DNA from: Bacteroidota bacterium
GTDB taxonomy: Bacteria > Bacteroidota > Bacteroidia > Chitinophagales > Saprospiraceae
Direction: 5' to 3'
Assembly: GCA_003045895.1 (NCBI GenBank)
Contig: PZPC01000007.1
Coordinates: 1-64,000 of the forward strand
DNA length: 64,000 nt
The position numbers were made by a program, and so were the translations under genes. Positions 28,143 to 36,033 of this stretch are shown here, piece by piece (position 1 is the stretch's first letter; every line of letters starts with the position of its first letter). The notes beneath the pieces are model-generated. The model made no database searches. It was not told where the DNA came from and saw only the letters and a program-made list of their open reading frames with translations.

Positions 28143-29414
28143 TTACAAAGCGTTCTTTAGAATCTCCACGAATTGAAAAACCTCCGTAAAGGTATTGTAC
28201 AGGGGTACCGGTGCTACGCGGATCACATCGGGCTCCCGCCAGTCGGCAATGACACCCTGGGCACTAATCCGCTGGTACAGCGTTTTGTCGGCACCGGTCA
28301 CTTGCAAAGACAGTTGGCAACCCCGCTGGGCGGAATCCCGGGGCGTAATGATTTTGACCTTACCTGCTGGCAAGGCGTCCACGAGGTACTCGAGATAACC
28401 CGTTAGCAACAATGATTTTTCCCGCAGTTGGTTCATCCCGGCTTCGGCAAAAATATCGAGGGAAGCCCGGATGGCTGCCAGGGATAAGATCGGTGGATTG
28501 CTCAGTTGCCAGGCTTCGACCCCCGGCAGGGGATCAAAGTCATCGCGCATACCAAAGCGGGTATCCTTGTTGTGTCCCCACCACCCCGTAAAGCGGGGCA
28601 GGGAACGGTCGTAGGCGTGGCGTTCGTGCACGAAGCAACCCGCCAGGCTACCCGGCCCGGAATTGAGGTATTTATAGGAACACCAGACGGCAAAATCAGC
28701 GCCACTGTCGTGCAATTCCAGGGGTACGTTGCCTGCGCCGTGGGCACAGTCGAAGCCCACCAGGCAGCCTTTGGCGTGCCCCCGGGCCGTGATGGTCTTC
28801 ATGTCGAAAAACTGCCCGGTATAGTAATTGGTATTGCCCAACATAATGAGCGCGATGTGTTCGCCGTGCTGTTCGATTACCCGGTCGATATCCTCCTGGC
28901 GAATACAGGCTTCGCCGGGGCGCGCCCGCAGTTCCAGGATGGCCGTAGCCGGGTCGTAACCGTGGAATTGCACCTGGGAGCTCACCGCGTAGCGATCGGA
29001 AGGGAAAGCGTCGGCTTCGATCAGGATTTTAAACCGGTTGGCTTTAGGCCGGTAAAAAGAAACCATCATCAGGTGAAGGTTCACCGTCAGGGTGTTCATG
29101 ACCACTACCTCAATGGGTTTGGCACCCACCACGGCCGCCATTTTGTCGGTCAGGAGTTCGTGGTAAGGCAACCAGGGATTGGCGGCCTGCACGTGCCCCT
29201 CTACCCCGAGGTTTTGCCAGTCGAGGAGTTCTTGTTCTACCGCTTGCCGCGTAGACTTGGGCTGCAACCCCAGCGAATTGCCGCAGAAATACAGGTAGGG
29301 CTGGCCACTGGGCTGCACGGGTAGGTGAAAGCGTTGGCGGAAGTGCCCCAGGGGGTCCTCGCGATCCAACTGTTGGGCGTAAGCCAGGTTATTGGCATAA
29401 GGAGTAGCAAGCAT
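28143..29414 (-). CDS. kynU: Kynureninase
   Basis: 423 residues from the ATG at 29414; the frame extends 12 codons further but MLATPYANNLAYAQQLD is the usual beginning. PLP-fold motifs are present: YFCGNSLGLQPKST near 43-56, GFDCAHGAGNVPLELHD near 223, and the lysine-containing VWCSYKYLNSGPGSLAGCFVH (near 243-263), where Lys forms the Schiff base. It cleaves 3-hydroxykynurenine to 3-hydroxyanthranilate and alanine. It lies between the decarboxylase and kmo in the same operon. Confidence 0.95.
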   Translation of the reverse strand: MLATPYANNLAYAQQLDREDPLGHFRQRFHLPVQPSGQPYLYFCGNSLGLQPKSTRQAVEQELLDWQNLGVEGHVQAANPWLPYHELLTDKMAAVVGAKPIEVVVMNTLTVNLHLMMVSFYRPKANRFKILIEADAFPSDRYAVSSQVQFHGYDPATAILELRARPGEACIRQEDIDRVIEQHGEHIALIMLGNTNYYTGQFFDMKTITARGHAKGCLVGFDCAHGAGNVPLELHDSGADFAVWCSYKYLNSGPGSLAGCFVHERHAYDRSLPRFTGWWGHNKDTRFGMRDDFDPLPGVEAWQLSNPPILSLAAIRASLDIFAEAGMNQLREKSLLLTGYLEYLVDALPAGKVKIITPRDSAQRGCQLSLQVTGADKTLYQRISAQGVIADWREPDVIRVAPVPLYNTFTEVFQFVEILKNAL

Positions 29415-29482
29415 AGATTCCGTTAAAATAGGGCTGTTTGATAGCCACAAAATACTTAAATGTACAAAATAGCGCGGAGGAA

Positions 29483-30592
29483 TTAATCCGGGGAATTGGT
29501 CACCTGCGGTGTTTTGGCAGCCAACCCCGTTCCCGTTATTCGTTCCCTCAACGCCTGGTTTTTATCGGCACCCAACCAGCGCAGGACGTTGCTTTCCCAC
29601 ATTTCCTGTTGCTGCTGCGGGGTGATGATGTGTTCGGCTACCGCCAGGTCGAGCAACTTACCGGGGTAAGACGACTGGGGTTCGCTGTCCATTTCGCCCA
29701 GGGGATACGGGTCATCGAGGCCCACCATGATCTGGTTGCTGCCCTGGTTGCGTTTGATCATCAGTTCCAGCGACAAGGTATCGTGTACCAGGGTATCAAA
29801 AAAGATGTTGGGATGCCCGATGGCTTTGCGCGGATGCACCTTGCCCTCAAACAGGTCGGGCCGGCCATCAAAACCCTGGATTCGGCGTCCCAGGTTGATC
29901 TGCGTCAGCTGGCCACCGTGGGCGAAGCAAACCCGCAGGTTGGGGTACTTTTCCTGGTACCCGTTGAGGGTGTAAAAGTGGTAGGCATCGGCACACTGGG
30001 CCAGCATCCAGACCAGGTGAAAGCGCCAGGCGGTGTTTTCGAGCTGGATGAACTTCTCCCCATCATAAGGGTGAATTTCCACCGCGAGCCCATATTTGTC
30101 TGCTAGTTCCAGGATCGGTTCCGTTTCGGGATCAAAGATGGTGCGCCAGACACCGATAGAGTCCAGGTAGTGGGTCGGCAGGCACAGTACCCGCAGATCC
30201 AATTCGTCCACACAGCGCTCAATCTCCCACAGGGCCGACCGCACAAAACCCGCGTGGATGACAAAGCCGCAGGTGAACCGCTGCGGGTAATCGGCCTGCA
30301 CCTGGGCGTTGAAGTCGTTCTGCCAGCGCAGCACCTGCTTCATTTCCTCGAAGCGCAGCCCGTTGCCGTAGAGTTGGGATAGATTCAGCACCACCGCGTG
30401 ATCAATCTGGTGTGCGTCCATCCAGGCCAGCTTTTCGTGGAGAAAAAAGCTGGCGTCCGTGACGGGGCGCTTCCAGTTTTTCTGGAGCATGTACTGACGA
30501 TCCGTGTCAATCCAGAAAATTTCCTTTTCCTTCATAAAAGCCGGAATCTGCTCTGGGTAAGGCAGCAGATGGGAATGGCCATTGATTCGCAT
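29483..30592 (-). CDS. acmsd: Aminocarboxymuconate-semialdehyde decarboxylase (amidohydrolase family)
   Basis: 369 residues from the ATG at 30592, where the metal-binding INGHSHLLPYP (H-x-H) appears immediately; the open frame upstream of it overlaps the preceding gene. Other metallohydrolase ligands fit: HAGF near 127, EIHPYD near 203, CFAHGGQL near 252 and GLDDPYPLGE near 317. ACMSD removes CO2 from 2-amino-3-carboxymuconate semialdehyde, diverting carbon from quinolinate and NAD toward 2-aminomuconate semialdehyde. Its presence marks the cluster as catabolic. It is longer than some family members but collinear. Confidence 0.9.
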   Translation of the reverse strand: MRINGHSHLLPYPEQIPAFMKEKEIFWIDTDRQYMLQKNWKRPVTDASFFLHEKLAWMDAHQIDHAVVLNLSQLYGNGLRFEEMKQVLRWQNDFNAQVQADYPQRFTCGFVIHAGFVRSALWEIERCVDELDLRVLCLPTHYLDSIGVWRTIFDPETEPILELADKYGLAVEIHPYDGEKFIQLENTAWRFHLVWMLAQCADAYHFYTLNGYQEKYPNLRVCFAHGGQLTQINLGRRIQGFDGRPDLFEGKVHPRKAIGHPNIFFDTLVHDTLSLELMIKRNQGSNQIMVGLDDPYPLGEMDSEPQSSYPGKLLDLAVAEHIITPQQQQEMWESNVLRWLGADKNQALRERITGTGLAAKTPQVTNSPD

Positions 30593-30627
30593 AAGAACTC
30601 CATTTATTATTTGACCGTACCTTAAAA

Positions 30628-31161
30628 TTACCCGACCGCTATTTTTACGGGTGGCTCCATGACGGTACCACAATGCTGGCAGGTACGGTTAGCCAAACTG
30701 GAATAGTAGCGGTCGAAAATGACCGGCATATCGGTTTCGATGTTGTCCAGGGCAAAAGCCTCCTGGTACAGCTGGTTGCCACAATTTTCACAATACCAAA
30801 TCAGGGCATCCTCCACCCCGGCCGGACGCTGCTGCTCGATGACCAGGCCAATGGTAGCGGGCCCCCGCTGGGGCGAGTGCGGAATATTGGAAGGCAGCAG
30901 GTAAATCTCGCCTTCGCGGATGTGGATATCCACGGCTTTGCCTTCGTCTATCACCTTGAGCACAATGTCACCCTCGACCTGGTAGAAGAACTCGGGTGTC
31001 TGGTTGAGGTGGTAATCCTTGCGGGAATTGGGACCTCCAACGACCATGACGATGTATTCGCCGTTGTCCCAGACACACTTGTTGCCCACGGGTGGCTTCA
31101 GCAGGTGGCGGTGTTCGTCGATCCATTCGCGGAAATTGAATTTTGGCAATAATTTTGACAT
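30628..31161 (-). CDS. haao: 3-Hydroxyanthranilate 3,4-dioxygenase, rubredoxin-like tail
   Basis: 177 residues. The cupin metal site is visible in YHLNQTPEFFYQVEGDIVLKV (about 50-70) and EGEIYLLPSNIPHSPQR (about 83-99). The C-terminal segment has WYCENCGNQLY (near 122) and TCQHCG (near 164), two Cys-x2-Cys pairs typical of the second iron site of bacterial-type enzymes. It opens the ring of 3-hydroxyanthranilate to ACMS. It is 35 bp upstream of ACMSD, which uses its unstable product. Confidence 0.95.
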   Translation of the reverse strand: MSKLLPKFNFREWIDEHRHLLKPPVGNKCVWDNGEYIVMVVGGPNSRKDYHLNQTPEFFYQVEGDIVLKVIDEGKAVDIHIREGEIYLLPSNIPHSPQRGPATIGLVIEQQRPAGVEDALIWYCENCGNQLYQEAFALDNIETDMPVIFDRYYSSLANRTCQHCGTVMEPPVKIAVG

Positions 31162-31394
31162 GGTGATGAATTGATTAAATGATTATTGATAAAAATCCGC
31201 TGTTACCGTCGGTACACGTTACTTCCACTTTTAGGCACCTGGTCTATTTTTACAACAACTTCTCCGGTGGTGAAGTTGAGCAAAATAGCGGTAGCAAAAT
31301 CGACACCTCTTTTTTGTCGAAGGCCCCGCCCGGTAGGGTACGTCCCAACATCCTCCCGGTGGTGCTCTGCGTCACCGTTTATCCGACGAGCCGT
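31162..31394. other. 233-bp gap inside the kynurenine cluster, no gene
   Basis: This is by far the largest gap in an otherwise tight cluster (the others are 3-68 bp). No minus-strand frame here resembles a protein. The plus-strand frame crossing it is a shadow of the dehydrogenase gene. It may hold a second promoter for the downstream genes or mark where a gene was lost. I see no strong hairpin. Confidence 0.4.
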
Positions 31395-32837
31395 TCAATA
31401 CCCGACGCAGATATTCTTCGGTTCGGTAAAAAAGCGGAGGGCTTCGTAGCCACCTTCGCGGCCTACCCCCGAGTTTTTGGTGCCGCCAAAAGGCGTCCGC
31501 AAATCGCGTTGCAACCAGGTATTGATCCAGACAATACCCGCTTCCAACTGGGCGGACAGCTGGTGAGCCCGGTTCAGGTGCTGGGTCCAGATGGTAGCCG
31601 ACAGGCCGTAGGTCGTGCTGTTGGCCCAGGCCAGTACTTCGGCTTCGGTATCGAAAGGCTGGAGGGTAACCACCGGGCCGAAAATCTCTTCCTGGTTGGT
31701 CCGGCAATCGTAGGATAGTCCCTCAATCACCGTTGGCGCCAGGTACCAGCCACCGGCAAATTCACCGGCCAAAACCACGGGCGCACCACCGCACAAGATG
31801 GTGCCGCCTTCGGCTTTGGCCAGGTCGATATAAGCCAATACCTTTTCGTAGTGCACTTGTGAGACAACGGCTCCGATCTGGGTATCCGCCGCCAGCGGCG
31901 GCCCCACCCGCAAGGCCTTGACCCGTTGTACAAAATCTGTTTTAAAGCGTTCGTAAAGCGACCGTTCTACAAAAATCCGGGAACCACACAGGCAAATCTG
32001 CCCCTGGTTGGAAAAGGAAGAACGCAAAGTCGTCGCCAGCATTTTTTCGTAATCGCAGTCGGCAAAAATGATATTGGGATTCTTGCCGCCGAGTTCGAGC
32101 GATAATTTCTTGAATTGGGGCGCAGCTACCCGGGCAATGGCCGCGCCAGTGAGCGTACTGCCCGTAAAGGAAATGGCTTTGACCTGGGGATGAGCCGTCA
32201 GTGCGGCGCCTACCGTGGGCCCCAATCCGTGGAGGATATTTAAAACACCCGCGGGCAAACCTGCCGTCTGGCAAATTTCAGCCAGCAGGAAAGCCGTCAG
32301 GGGCGTAATCTCCGATGGCTTCGCCAGGACGGTATTCCCTGCGGCCAGGGCCGGTGCAATCTTCCAGGTGAAGAGGTAGAGGGGCAGGTTCCAGGGCGAA
32401 ATGCAAACGACGACGCCCAGCGGGCGGCGTAAGGTGTAGTTGAAACCCGCCGATCCCATGTCGTGGGCTTCGGCGGCGAACTGGGTTATGGCCTGGGCAA
32501 AAAAGCGAAAATTGGCGGCAGCCCGCGGGATATCTACCTGTTGGGCCAGCCAGCAGGGCTTGCCGTTATCCAGGGACTCCGCCAGGGCCAGCTCTTCGGC
32601 CCGGCTTTCGATGCCCGCTACTATTTTCATCAGCACCTCAAAGCGCTCCTCCACCGAAGTTGCTGCCCAACCGGGAAAAGCCGCCTGGGCAGCAGCCATC
32701 GCTGCCGCTACATCCGCTTCGTCCGAGTCGGGGGCTTCCACGTATACCTGTCCGCGCGAAGGGTCGTAGACGGGTAAGTAGCGACCGTTGTGCGCGGGTT
32801 GAAAGGTGCCGTTGATGTAGTTGGACAGTTGCCTCAT
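31395..32837 (-). CDS. 2-Aminomuconate semialdehyde dehydrogenase (ALDH family)
   Basis: 480 residues, a full-length aldehyde dehydrogenase. Motifs: SPWNLPLYLFTWKIAPALAA near 146-165, the NAD-fold FTGSTLTGAAIA near 226, LELGGKNPNIIF with the general-base Glu near 250, and NQGQICLCGSRIFVE with the catalytic Cys near 284. The cluster context makes 2-aminomuconate semialdehyde the likely substrate, giving 2-aminomuconate with NAD reduction. Family similarity to hydroxymuconate semialdehyde dehydrogenases is expected. It starts 3 bp after the tryptophan dioxygenase stop, so the two are translationally coupled. Confidence 0.9.
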   Translation of the reverse strand: MRQLSNYINGTFQPAHNGRYLPVYDPSRGQVYVEAPDSDEADVAAAMAAAQAAFPGWAATSVEERFEVLMKIVAGIESRAEELALAESLDNGKPCWLAQQVDIPRAAANFRFFAQAITQFAAEAHDMGSAGFNYTLRRPLGVVVCISPWNLPLYLFTWKIAPALAAGNTVLAKPSEITPLTAFLLAEICQTAGLPAGVLNILHGLGPTVGAALTAHPQVKAISFTGSTLTGAAIARVAAPQFKKLSLELGGKNPNIIFADCDYEKMLATTLRSSFSNQGQICLCGSRIFVERSLYERFKTDFVQRVKALRVGPPLAADTQIGAVVSQVHYEKVLAYIDLAKAEGGTILCGGAPVVLAGEFAGGWYLAPTVIEGLSYDCRTNQEEIFGPVVTLQPFDTEAEVLAWANSTTYGLSATIWTQHLNRAHQLSAQLEAGIVWINTWLQRDLRTPFGGTKNSGVGREGGYEALRFFTEPKNICVGY

Positions 32838-32840
32838 AGC

Positions 32841-33956
32841 CTAGTCCTCGTTTTTTTGGGTATAGTAAAAACTCAGTTGTTTCTTCAACCAGAGGGGGAG
32901 CTCCGGCAATTCCGAACGCGGAATCAACAGCGTAGAGATGTTGTGCAAATCGGTGAAAATGTGGTGCTTTTCAGCCGTGGCGTGCAGGTAGGTGCTACCC
33001 GATGAGCCACCGGTTCCCGTTTTACGGCCCAACATCCGGGTCACCATCTGGGCGTGGCGGTAGCGCCAGGTGGTCAGCAACTCGTCAATATCGGCCAGGG
33101 AGATCAGGAAGCGGTAGGGCTGCTGCAACAAAGGTTCCTCATTGTACAAATTGATCATCAGGATCGCCAGCATGGCATCGTAGCTGAAGCGGAAAGTACC
33201 CCGCCCTTTCTCCTCGCTGTGTACCTGCGGGTCGAGGATGGAACGAAAATACGGATCCGTATTGGCCATCATCTGCAGGCGCATCTCCTTTTCTTTACCC
33301 GTCAGGTAATCCGAGGCATTGATAGCCTCGGCTTCGCGGGCCACCATGCGTTCCACAGAAGCTTTGTAGTAATCCAAAAATTGAAAATTCCCAAAACGCA
33401 GAAAAGGGGTTCGTTCCAGCCAATCTTCTACTGCATTAAAAAGATTATCACCGTCGGTAATCACTTTGAGCTCGGCCTGCTGGGCGGGCGTAAAGAAGGC
33501 GGCGTAGTGGTAATTGTTGTACGTCAGGCGCTCTTGCTCCGGAAGTCCCAACATGTTTTCAATCTTGCGAAACTGAAAGCTCTGGAACCCGGAAGCAGGA
33601 AACAGGTACTTGCGGAAATCCAGAAAATCCAGGGGCGTCATGGTTTCCAGTACCCGGATGTGTTCGATGAGTAGCTTAAAGATTTCCGTGATACGATCCA
33701 ACCGCGCCAGGGCGGTGCCCATATTGCGTTCGTCGACGGTGTTTGTCTGGAACATATCCACCACCGATTCCAATTCGTGCAAAATTTGCTTGAACCACAA
33801 TTCGTAACTTTGGTGAACAATGATGAAAAGCATTTCGTCGTGGGCCGGTGTTTCTCCCAATTGTTCGCTGCGGGGATGCTGCGCCCCGAGAATTTGGTCC
33901 AGGCCCAGGTAGTTGCGGTAATGTACCGGACTGTATTTGTGGTTAGGTTCGCTCAT
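32841..33956 (-). CDS. kynA: Tryptophan 2,3-dioxygenase
   Basis: 371 residues, closer to the animal-type length than to the short bacterial enzymes (about 280). Signatures: YLGLDQILGAQHPRS near 15-29, HDEMLFIIVHQSYELWFKQI near 39-58 with a haem-pocket His, LPASGFQSFQFRKIENMLG-like near 120, and GSSGSTYL near 340. It oxidises L-tryptophan to N-formylkynurenine with haem. As the first gene of the cluster it carries the likely promoter in the 165-bp divergent region upstream. The formamidase needed for the next step is not in this window. Confidence 0.95.
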   Translation of the reverse strand: MSEPNHKYSPVHYRNYLGLDQILGAQHPRSEQLGETPAHDEMLFIIVHQSYELWFKQILHELESVVDMFQTNTVDERNMGTALARLDRITEIFKLLIEHIRVLETMTPLDFLDFRKYLFPASGFQSFQFRKIENMLGLPEQERLTYNNYHYAAFFTPAQQAELKVITDGDNLFNAVEDWLERTPFLRFGNFQFLDYYKASVERMVAREAEAINASDYLTGKEKEMRLQMMANTDPYFRSILDPQVHSEEKGRGTFRFSYDAMLAILMINLYNEEPLLQQPYRFLISLADIDELLTTWRYRHAQMVTRMLGRKTGTGGSSGSTYLHATAEKHHIFTDLHNISTLLIPRSELPELPLWLKKQLSFYYTQKNED

Positions 33957-34121
33957 GCAAGAAATTTTCTAATCGTGGATAGGTACGCCAAAAGTAGTTC
34001 CCTGACTTATAGCAACCAAATAACCCGGCTTTAAATTGCGCCTGCCGACAAAACATATCCCAAATTATTTTATCTTTATAGTGCTTAACAATTTACAATA
34101 TTATTTAAAACAAAACCCCGT

Positions 34122-34775
34122 ATGAAAAACATTTTACTCCTTTCCCTATTGACCATTTTTAGCCTGTCGTTTGCACATGCCCAGTCGGATCAGGAAATCG
34201 GTCTGTCCTTTGGAATTATAAATTACCAGGGCGATCTAATCCAAAAATTTATTGATCTCAAAGCATCCAATTTTGCTTTCGGCGTCAACTACCGGAATTT
34301 TCTCACCAAAAAAATTGCACTCAAAGCAGGCGTCAATTTTGGTAAAATAACGGGTAGCGACCTCGATTACACCGAGCGCCTGGATCGGGGTATTACCATG
34401 GAGAACAACCTGGTGGAAATCAGCATCCTGGGCGAGTAGCATCCCTGGCGGAAATCTCCCTACGACGATTCCGGAAATTTCAGGCAGAATATTTCTCCTT
34501 TCGGCGGAGTTGGCCTGGGTATGGTTTTCTCTGATGAAACCCTCACCACAGCGGGAACTTCTACCTTAAAGCCCGAAGACAACGTAGGTGCACTGGCCGT
34601 TTTGCCGGTTGACCTGGGGGTACGGTTTGCGCTCAAGCCCAATTTTACCTTCACCGTGAGCGGTGGTACCCGTTTGACTTTTTCCGACCTCCTGGATGGC
34701 GTCTCCAACAATGGCAATCAGGATGCCGACGACTGGTATTTTGTAGCAGGCCTGGGGCTGTTTTACGCCTGGTAA
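34122..34775 (+). pseudogene. DUF6089-like outer-membrane beta-barrel gene with one in-frame amber codon
   Basis: A single frame runs from the ATG at 34122 (signal peptide MKNILLLSLLTIFSLSFAHA) to TAA at 34773-34775, 217 sense codons if read through one TAG at 34437-34439. The sequence around it reads VEISILGE, stop, HPWRKSPYDD; related barrels have Trp there (E-W-H-P), so a single TGG to TAG change explains it. The second half is intact barrel sequence (PFGGVGLGMVF, DLGVRFALKPNFTFTVSGG, DDWYFVAGLGLFYAW). The protein would be a small outer-membrane barrel. The break is recent, or a base-calling error, because no other damage is seen. A strong terminator follows. Confidence 0.8.
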
Positions 34776-34810
34776 ATGCCCGTCCAATAATAAATTCGCC
34801 TCCTCTTTTC

Positions 34811-34855
34811 AAAACCCCAGTACGTTTCTTCCGGAAACGTACTGGGGTTTTTTCA
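34811..34855. terminator. Strong bidirectional terminator
   Basis: An 18-bp perfect stem (34811-34828 with 34834-34851) around the loop TTCCG, containing CCCCAGTACGTTTC and its complement. A T run follows on the plus strand and the A run makes it work on the minus strand too. It separates the barrel gene from the convergent AraC regulator. Confidence 0.9.
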
Positions 34856-34875
34856 TGGTGGCAGGACCAGGTGGG

Positions 34876-35853
34876 CTAATAGTGCTTCAACCGGGTACTA
34901 TAAGCCACCGGGTTTACCGGTATTACATTGTTGGCCTCCTTGGGTATAAATTGCCAGGGAGTAGGCTGTTTGGTCCAGTCAAAGGTATTTTTTTCCAGGT
35001 ACCGCTGGCGGTAAACGACGGGCGTACAGCTGCGGTATTTTTTGAAGAGGCGGTTGAAGTTCGCCAGGTTGTTAAAACCTGATTGGGCACTGATTTGACC
35101 AACGGTATCATCGGTATCCAGCAATAACTTACAGGCATGACCGATGCGCAGATCAATGAGAAATTGAGAAAAGCTGCGGAACGCAAACTTCCGAAAAAAA
35201 TGACTGAATGCGGAAGGACTCATATTCAGCTGTTCGGCGACGGTGGCCAACCGCAAATCAGCATCCTTGAAGTGCCGGAGCAGGTAGCTGGAAGCCACCT
35301 GGAAACGGTTGGTACTATTGCGCAATGCTTGTGGTGAAAAACCTTCACTGGCCAAAAAAGTGGCTTCCCTGGCCTGGGCCAACAGGTCCAGGAGTTCCAG
35401 GAAGGTGATGATGTTGGCAAATCCCTGGTCTTCGGTTAGGTTAACCATGAGTCGCCGGGCTTCCTCAAGACACTTGCCGTGAAATTTTATCCCCCGCCGC
35501 GAATCCGCCAATAAGTTCCGAATTTGTAAAAAGCGATCCTTTTGCAGCAGCTGGCTACCAAAAAGATCCATGGCAAACTGGATGGTGATGACCCGATAGG
35601 GAGGCCCGTGCTGCTGAAGCACCTGGTCTCCATCCCATTTGTGGTACAGGTAAGGCCCTAATAGTACCAGGTCGAAGTCTTGGTAACGCGCCGTAGAATC
35701 GCCCACAATCCGGGTACCCGACATCCCCATAACCAGGTTCAACTCGTATTCCGGGTGGTTGTGTATCGGATAATCGAAGCCATTGTTTGTGGAATCGAGT
35801 ACGACCAGTACATCCTGAGGCTTGAGCGGGGTAATTTCACGAAACACATCCAT
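34876..35853 (-). CDS. AraC-family transcriptional regulator
   Basis: 325 residues. The N-terminal part is cupin-like (YPIHNHPEYELNLVMGMSGTRIVGD, with the ligand-sensing H-N-H-P-E-Y). The C-terminal 100 residues form the double helix-turn-helix: LATVAEQLNMSPSAFSHFFRK (near 217-237) and VGQISAQSGFNNLANFNRLFKK (near 270-290). It is divergent from the SusC/SusD operon, and the shared upstream region carries AGTACCA direct repeats 21 bp apart. It is therefore the likely regulator of that operon, responding to a sugar or glycan fragment. Confidence 0.9.
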   Translation of the reverse strand: MDVFREITPLKPQDVLVVLDSTNNGFDYPIHNHPEYELNLVMGMSGTRIVGDSTARYQDFDLVLLGPYLYHKWDGDQVLQQHGPPYRVITIQFAMDLFGSQLLQKDRFLQIRNLLADSRRGIKFHGKCLEEARRLMVNLTEDQGFANIITFLELLDLLAQAREATFLASEGFSPQALRNSTNRFQVASSYLLRHFKDADLRLATVAEQLNMSPSAFSHFFRKFAFRSFSQFLIDLRIGHACKLLLDTDDTVGQISAQSGFNNLANFNRLFKKYRSCTPVVYRQRYLEKNTFDWTKQPTPWQFIPKEANNVIPVNPVAYSTRLKHY

Positions 35854-35950
35854 TCAAAGAATTTTAATCGGCCAAAAAAATACAAAGTAGAATATAATTT
35901 TAACTAAAAAAACCAGTCAAAATATAATTTCAATAAATTACTTTCCTAAA

Positions 35951-35988
35951 AGTACCATTCTTTTACGTAATAGTACCAAAATACTATT
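35951..35988. promoter_or_regulatory. Candidate AraC-type operator upstream of susC
   Basis: AGTACCA occurs at 35951-35957 and again at 35972-35978, a 21-bp spacing (two helical turns) typical of tandem AraC-family half-sites. The second copy is part of an inverted repeat, AATAGTA-CCAAAA-TACTATT (35969-35988). The block lies 46 bp before the susC start and 97 bp before the divergent araC-type gene. Binding by the neighbouring regulator is inference. Confidence 0.5.
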
Positions 35989-36033
35989 GGCTATTTAATG
36001 ACCTTTACAGTAATCTACACTAAAGGTTATTAC

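Noticed and set aside
26333-33956. De novo NAD synthesis from tryptophan
   Set aside because: There is no quinolinate phosphoribosyltransferase, and ACMSD plus the semialdehyde dehydrogenase divert carbon to catabolism.
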